9,133 bases of DNA, taken from contig JADGNS010000118.1 of assembly GCA_017883355.1 (NCBI GenBank), positions 1 to 9,133 on the forward strand, read 5' to 3'. Shown one piece after another: positions 5,683 through 9,133 of the stretch (position 1 is its first letter; the number at the start of each line of letters is the position of its first letter). The position numbers were made by a program, and so were the translations under genes. The notes below the pieces were generated by a model. That model made no database searches, had not been told where the DNA came from, and worked only from the letters and a program-made list of their open reading frames with translations. This DNA is from Candidatus Solibacter sp. GTDB lineage: Bacteria > Acidobacteriota > Terriglobia > Bryobacterales > Bryobacteraceae.

Positions 5683-7248
5683 TTACAGCTTCTGTCCGAT
5701 CGATTTCGCCTGGCTGAACAGGTACAGATAATCCGTGCCGCCGGCCTTGGAATCCGTGCCCGACATATTGAACCCGCCGAATGGATTGGCGCCCACCACC
5801 GCGCCGGTACACTTGCGATTGATATATAAGTTGCCGACGTGGAACTCCCGCTTGGTGCGCTCGATCTTGTCTTCGCTGGTGGTGTAGACCGAGCCGGTGA
5901 GCCCGTACTCGGTGTTGTTGGCAATCGCCAGGGCGTCGTCGAAATTCTTCGCCTTGACCACGGCCAGCACCGGGCCGAAGACCTCTTCCTGCGACAGGCG
6001 GGCCATCGGGTCAATATCGGCGATCACAGTGGGCTGGATGAAATAGCCGTCGCCGGGAGAGCGCTCGCCACCCGTGATGAGGCGCCCTTCCCGCTTACCG
6101 ATCTCGATGTAGTTGAGGATCGATTGCATGGCGCCTTCATTGATCACCGGACCCATTCGCACGTTGTCTTCGGGCAGGCCGATAGCGATCTTTTCCGTGG
6201 TGGCCTTCAGCTTTTCGAGGAACTCGTCGTAGATATCCTGGTGCACCACGACCCGGGAACAGGCCGAGCACTTCTGGCCCTGGAAGCCGAAGGCGGCGGC
6301 GGCGACGCCCTGGACGGCGGAGTCGAGATCGGCATCGGCATCCACTACGATGGTGTCCTTGCCGCCCATTTCGAGCACCGTGCGCTTGATCCAGATCTGG
6401 CCTTTCTGGGGCTGCGCGGCGCGCGAGTGAATGTCCAGGCCGACATCGCGCGAACCGGTGAAGGCGATGTAGCGCGTCTTGGGATGGGCCACCAGACCGT
6501 TGCCGAAGGTGGCGCCGGAACCGGGGCAGAAGTTGACCACGCCGGCGGGCATGCCGGCCTCAACGAGCGCTTCGAAGAACTTCGCCGCGATGGTGGGGGA
6601 GTCGCTCGATGGCTTGAGGACGACCGTGTTGCCGCAGACCAGGCTGGCGCCGGCCATGCCGAGAGCGATGGCGTTGGGGAAATTCCAAGGCGAAATCACC
6701 GCGCCCACGCCGAGCGCGATGTAGTGCAGGAAACCGCGTTCGCCCGGCATTTGGACGATGGGTTCGGCCCGGTCCAGCACGAGGGCCTGGCGCGCGTAGA
6801 GTTCCAGGAAATCGATGGCTTCGGCGGTGTCGGCCTCGGCTTCGTCGTAGTTCTTGCCGACTTCGAGCACCAGCCACGCGTTGAATTCGAACTTGCGACG
6901 GCGCAGGATCGCGGCGGTGCGGAACAGAACGCCGGTGCGCTCGGCAACCGAAGCGTACTGCCACTGGGCGAAGGCTGCCAACGCCGCCTGCATGGCGGGC
7001 TCGACGTGTTCCAGGCCGGCCTTCTGATGGATCCCGATGACTTCGGACGGATTCGCCGGGTTGACGGAGACAATCTTGTCCTTCGTACGGATAGGTTCGC
7101 CGCCGATGACGAGGTCGTATTCGCGGCCCAGTTGCGAGCGGACCTTCTCAATTGCCTGGCGCATGCCGCGGACGTTTTCCGGCTTGCGGTAATCGGTGAT
7201 CGGCTCGTTGACGAACGGCCCAACGGTGCTCAGCGTGGAAGTTGACAT
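5683..7248 (-). CDS. L-glutamate gamma-semialdehyde (delta-1-pyrroline-5-carboxylate) dehydrogenase
   Basis: This 521-residue NAD(P)-dependent aldehyde dehydrogenase should oxidise glutamate semialdehyde to glutamate, the last step of proline and arginine catabolism. The length matches the free-standing RocA/PruA type (about 515). Catalytic C327 lies in GQKCSACSR, and general base E293 in VLEMGGKD (291-298). PWNFPN (187-192) and FTGSRDVG (263-270) line the cofactor site, K212 is in LKPSSD, and EEVFGPV is at 421-427. The N-terminal stretch GPFVNEPITDYRKPENVRGM is typical of this subgroup, not of general ALDHs. The start is ATG 7248; the frame stays open to 7734 but that is antisense to the next gene. 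No proline dehydrogenase is in the window. It probably has its own promoter (TATAAT at 7312-7317). Confidence 0.94.
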   Translation of the reverse strand: MSTSTLSTVGPFVNEPITDYRKPENVRGMRQAIEKVRSQLGREYDLVIGGEPIRTKDKIVSVNPANPSEVIGIHQKAGLEHVEPAMQAALAAFAQWQYASVAERTGVLFRTAAILRRRKFEFNAWLVLEVGKNYDEAEADTAEAIDFLELYARQALVLDRAEPIVQMPGERGFLHYIALGVGAVISPWNFPNAIALGMAGASLVCGNTVVLKPSSDSPTIAAKFFEALVEAGMPAGVVNFCPGSGATFGNGLVAHPKTRYIAFTGSRDVGLDIHSRAAQPQKGQIWIKRTVLEMGGKDTIVVDADADLDSAVQGVAAAAFGFQGQKCSACSRVVVHQDIYDEFLEKLKATTEKIAIGLPEDNVRMGPVINEGAMQSILNYIEIGKREGRLITGGERSPGDGYFIQPTVIADIDPMARLSQEEVFGPVLAVVKAKNFDDALAIANNTEYGLTGSVYTTSEDKIERTKREFHVGNLYINRKCTGAVVGANPFGGFNMSGTDSKAGGTDYLYLFSQAKSIGQKL

Positions 7249-7311
7249 AATCGAAGCTCGTGAATTGGATTGATCGGCGCGCAGAGAATGGCTTGACGCC
7301 AATAAATCACT

Positions 7312-7317
7312 ATTATA
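7312..7317 (-). promoter_or_regulatory. Candidate -10 box for the dehydrogenase gene
   Basis: On the minus strand this reads TATAAT, an exact consensus -10, in an AT-rich island within otherwise GC-rich DNA. Transcription would start near 7305, giving a leader of about 57 nt before ATG 7248. The -35 region at 16-18 nt (around 7335-7341) is not consensus. Confidence 0.4.
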
Positions 7318-7455
7318 ACGTAGCGGCATTTGGCGGCAGTTGCCGGGCTGGAAAAGCACATCGAGCACAATTGGGCTAGTACTTCCGCACGGTACGCGGC
7401 CAGTACCGGCGAGGCGAATTGGCACTACCGGGGCGCGGCATGGCCATGAGATAAC

Positions 7456-7469
7456 TAACCCATGGGTTA
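7456..7469. promoter_or_regulatory. Perfect 14-bp palindrome TAACCCATGGGTTA
   Basis: This self-complementary 14-mer lies 7 nt before the chosen start of the zinc-ribbon-like gene (7477) and covers the alternative in-frame ATG at 7462. It could be an operator site for a dimeric regulator in the divergent intergenic region. It could also be a short RNA hairpin, but the two arms leave no loop. Confidence 0.35.
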
Positions 7470-7476
7470 TAGAGCC

Positions 7477-7716
7477 ATGCAGCTCGCCTGCTATTGTGGA
7501 CAGGCGCCGGAACGAATCCTCGAAGTTGGTTTCACCAGCGACCGTCACATGGTGGTGCACTTCTGGTGCGCCGCGTGCAATCGCGTGCTCTTCATATCGC
7601 GCTCGCTCGACGAGTGCGGGCTGGCGTGCCCCCCGCCGGACGCAGAGGCCCAGACCCAGTCGGCGGCGGACGATGCGCGTTTCCTGCAGAGCCTCGGCAT
7701 CGCGGTAGCCGAGTAG
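7477..7716 (+). CDS. Small zinc-ribbon-like protein of unknown function
   Basis: This 79-residue protein has six cysteines in a compact layout: C5-x-C7, C31-x2-C34, C47 and C51. C5/C7 and C31/C34 could bind one zinc ion across a beta-hairpin containing HMVVHFW (24-30). The C-terminal third (52-79) is Pro/Ala/Asp-rich then helical. I do not recognise a named family. ATG 7477 places the start three residues before the first cysteine; in-frame ATG 7462 would add MGYRA and lies within a 14-bp palindrome. Neither has a strong ribosome site. It runs in the same direction as the 145-residue gene 54 nt downstream and may share its transcript. Zinc binding is inferred from cysteine spacing only. Confidence 0.65.
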   Translation: MQLACYCGQAPERILEVGFTSDRHMVVHFWCAACNRVLFISRSLDECGLACPPPDAEAQTQSAADDARFLQSLGIAVAE

Positions 7717-7770
7717 CGGCACGCACAGCCACACCCGGGCCGCGCGCTTCCCGCTACCATGGAGCTACAC

Positions 7771-8208
7771 ATGTCTTTCCAGTGGCTCCAAATGCGAATT
7801 CAGGAAGAGCGGGAACGGCGGGAACTCCAGGCAAGGCACCTGGAACGGCTGCCGGGCGCACTCCAGGAACTCCACGACGTCCTGGCGGAGTGCGTGCAGA
7901 GCTACAACGAAAACCTCGGCGCCGATTCGGCCGACATCCAACTGCTTCCTAATCGCATTCAAGTGACGGTACGGGAAAAACGCGACGGCCAGTGGCAGGC
8001 TTTATCCAAGGTCGAGGTAATCTGCGTGCCGGATATGCCGGGCTTCCGGGTGGAGCGCGGGGAGTACTCATTGGCGGTGGAAGTCGGCCTGCTGCCCAGC
8101 GATAAGCTCTTCTACCGCGATCGCGAGCTGGACAAATACCTGACCATGGAAGAGTTCACGCGGCGCATTCTGGATCGCACTCTGTTTCCCGCGCTGCGCG
8201 AGCAGTAA
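7771..8208 (+). CDS. Conserved-looking hypothetical protein, 145 residues
   Basis: I do not recognise a function. GGAG (7761-7764) lies 6 nt before ATG 7771, which decides that start over in-frame ATG 7759. Residues 1-50 are a highly charged helix (MRIQEERERRELQARHLERL, 8-27) continuing into LQELHDVLAECVQSYNENLG. A beta-rich middle follows: IQLLPNRIQVTVREKRDGQW (56-75), KVEVICVPDMPGF (80-92) and YSLAVEVGLLPSDKLFYRD (99-117). A helical end carries LTMEEFTRRILDRTLFPALRE (124-144). It has no signal peptide, membrane segment or cysteine cluster, so it is likely cytoplasmic. The alternating helix-strand-helix layout suggests a small globular domain, not a DNA-binding or catalytic type I can name. 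Confidence 0.75.
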   Translation: MSFQWLQMRIQEERERRELQARHLERLPGALQELHDVLAECVQSYNENLGADSADIQLLPNRIQVTVREKRDGQWQALSKVEVICVPDMPGFRVERGEYSLAVEVGLLPSDKLFYRDRELDKYLTMEEFTRRILDRTLFPALREQ

Positions 8209-8216
8209 GCAAAGGC

Positions 8217-8244
8217 GACAGACCACAAGAAGCGATGGTCTGTC
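8217..8244. terminator. 9-bp inverted repeat after the 145-residue gene
   Basis: GACAGACCA (8217-8225) and TGGTCTGTC (8236-8244) are perfect inverted arms around a 10-nt loop, beginning 8 nt after the stop at 8208 and ending 33 nt before the next gene's ATG. No T-run follows. It may be a U-less terminator, or an operator or leader hairpin for the gene at 8278. Confidence 0.4.
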
Positions 8245-8277
8245 CCACCGGGCCGCGCGGTGTGCCACTCTGAGATC

Positions 8278-9133
8278 ATGCGTTGGATCGGTGCGCTCTT
8301 GTTGTTGCCTGTGGTGCTGGCGGCCCAAGCCAAACCCGACGATTCATGCTCCATCAGCGGCCAGGTGTCGAATGCCGTCAGCGGGGAACCGGTGCGGCGG
8401 GCGTCGGTGTACTTGCGGCGGATCGATGCGTCGCCCGGTGTGACCAACATCCAGGTGAGCCAGACGGCGACCACGGATGCCGCGGGGCGATTCGCCATCG
8501 CGGGGATCGCGGCCGGCAAATACCGGCTGTCGGCGGAACGCAACGGGTTCATCGTCACGCAGTATGGCGCGCGCGGCCCCGGCAAGGCGGGCACCCTGCT
8601 CACGCTGGAAGCGGGGCAGAAATCGAGCGAGCTGGCGATGCGCCTGACGCCGCACGGGGTGATCGCGGGGCGCGTGCTGGATGAGGAGGGCGATCCGGTC
8701 CCCAGCGCGAACGTGCTGGTAATGCGGCTGCAATATATGCAGGGCCGCAAGCAGATGGCGCGGGCGGGCGGAGGGTCCAGCAACGATTTGGGTGAATACC
8801 GCGTCTTCGGCCTGGCCCCGGGGCGCTATTACGTGAGCGCCGAGATCCGGCCGAATCCGACGCTGCCGCAGGCCGACGACGAGTATGTGATGACCTACTT
8901 TCCGCGCACTACGGACGCCGCGGCCGCGGCGCCCATCGACCTGGCGCCGGGCGCGCAACTGCGCAATATCGATATTCCGCTGGCCAGGATACATACGGTG
9001 ACGGTACGGGGGCGCGTGGCGAACGAGGTCGGGCCGCCGGCGGGCGGAGAGAACACACAGCGGACCAATCTCAATGTGATGCTCTCGGCGCGTAATGCGA
9101 TGGTGGTTGGCGGCGGCTTCACTCGCGGCGCCA
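8278..9133 (+). CDS. Secreted protein with tandem carboxypeptidase-regulatory-like domains (partial)
   Basis: The first 285 codons are present and the gene runs off the right edge. A signal peptide occupies residues 1-18 (MRWIGALLLLPVVLAAQA), so the protein is exported. Beta-sandwich carboxypeptidase-D regulatory-like domains follow: domain 1 at about 25-90 (SGQVSNAVSGEPV, AGRFAIAGIAAGKYRLSAE) and domain 2 at 128-190 (GVIAGRVLDEEGDPVPSANV, LGEYRVFGLAPGRYYVSAE). A third begins near 240 (TVTVRGRV). Linkers with a repeated Y-G/P...A...L-L/G-Q pattern (95-127 and 204-239) separate them. This arrangement is frequent in Acidobacteriota secreted proteins, whose role is mostly unknown; surface or periplasmic binding is an inference. 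The upstream ribosome site (TGAGAT) is weak. No catalytic domain is visible in this part. Confidence 0.85.
   Translation, partial: MRWIGALLLLPVVLAAQAKPDDSCSISGQVSNAVSGEPVRRASVYLRRIDASPGVTNIQVSQTATTDAAGRFAIAGIAAGKYRLSAERNGFIVTQYGARGPGKAGTLLTLEAGQKSSELAMRLTPHGVIAGRVLDEEGDPVPSANVLVMRLQYMQGRKQMARAGGGSSNDLGEYRVFGLAPGRYYVSAEIRPNPTLPQADDEYVMTYFPRTTDAAAAAPIDLAPGAQLRNIDIPLARIHTVTVRGRVANEVGPPAGGENTQRTNLNVMLSARNAMVVGGGFTRGA

Noticed and set aside
5839..7245. 468-residue plus-strand open frame opposite the dehydrogenase
   Set aside because: It mirrors the codon pattern of the dehydrogenase gene, whose active-site motifs are intact. It is a shadow frame.
7249..7734. N-terminal extension of the dehydrogenase frame
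   Set aside because: The extra residues do not belong to the family and lie antisense to the six-cysteine gene; the normal length is reached from ATG 7248.
8112..8994. Minus-strand frames opposite the 145-residue and secreted-protein genes
   Set aside because: They are antisense to a plus-strand frame with a signal peptide and clear repeated domains.
1..9133. CRISPR array, tRNA, rRNA, insertion sequence or phage gene
   Set aside because: No regularly spaced repeats, cloverleaf patterns, transposase or phage motifs were found by eye.

Overview
The window is GC-rich bacterial chromosomal DNA with short intergenic gaps. It most resembles an Acidobacteriota genome of the Solibacter/Bryobacter type. 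That guess rests on three things recognised by eye: a long TolC-family protein with a Ser/Thr/Ala/Gly-rich insert, a secreted protein built from tandem carboxypeptidase-regulatory-like domains, and several small hypothetical proteins of a style I associate with that group. No database search was run, so the assignment is an inference. No gene-free stretch exceeds 300 bases. The longest is 7249-7476.

Region 1 (1-1443, minus strand) is a tightly coupled operon: pyrE (orotate phosphoribosyltransferase), truA (tRNA pseudouridine synthase), then the first 35 codons of an AlkD-type DNA alkylation repair protein that runs off the left edge. The junctions are TAATG and ATGA overlaps, which suggests translational coupling. 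Region 2 (1518-3467, plus) is a single TolC-like outer-membrane efflux protein, divergent from pyrE. No membrane-fusion protein or pump is next to it. It is followed by a short spacer holding an imperfect inverted repeat.

Region 3 (3581-5576, plus) holds an atypical short-chain dehydrogenase/reductase that lacks the usual catalytic Tyr and Lys, a small coiled-coil protein of unknown function, and a two-gene MNT nucleotidyltransferase/HEPN module. That module is a likely toxin-antitoxin pair with overlapping genes. A recurring GGTCA motif lies upstream of it and across its start codon.

Region 4 (5683-7248, minus) is a complete L-glutamate gamma-semialdehyde (delta-1-pyrroline-5-carboxylate) dehydrogenase for proline/arginine catabolism. 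Region 5 (7477-8208, plus) has two small uncharacterised genes: a six-cysteine zinc-ribbon-like protein and a 145-residue protein. Region 6 (8278 to the right edge, plus) is the N-terminal part of a secreted protein with repeated carboxypeptidase-regulatory-like domains.

Most of the window is ordinary housekeeping or accessory chromosome. The parts most worth a second look are the HEPN-MNT pair (its HEPN has one tyrosine, not in the usual modified position), the degenerate SDR, the uncharacterised small-gene pair, and several perfect palindromes at or near start codons. I see no CRISPR array, tRNA, rRNA, insertion sequence or phage gene.
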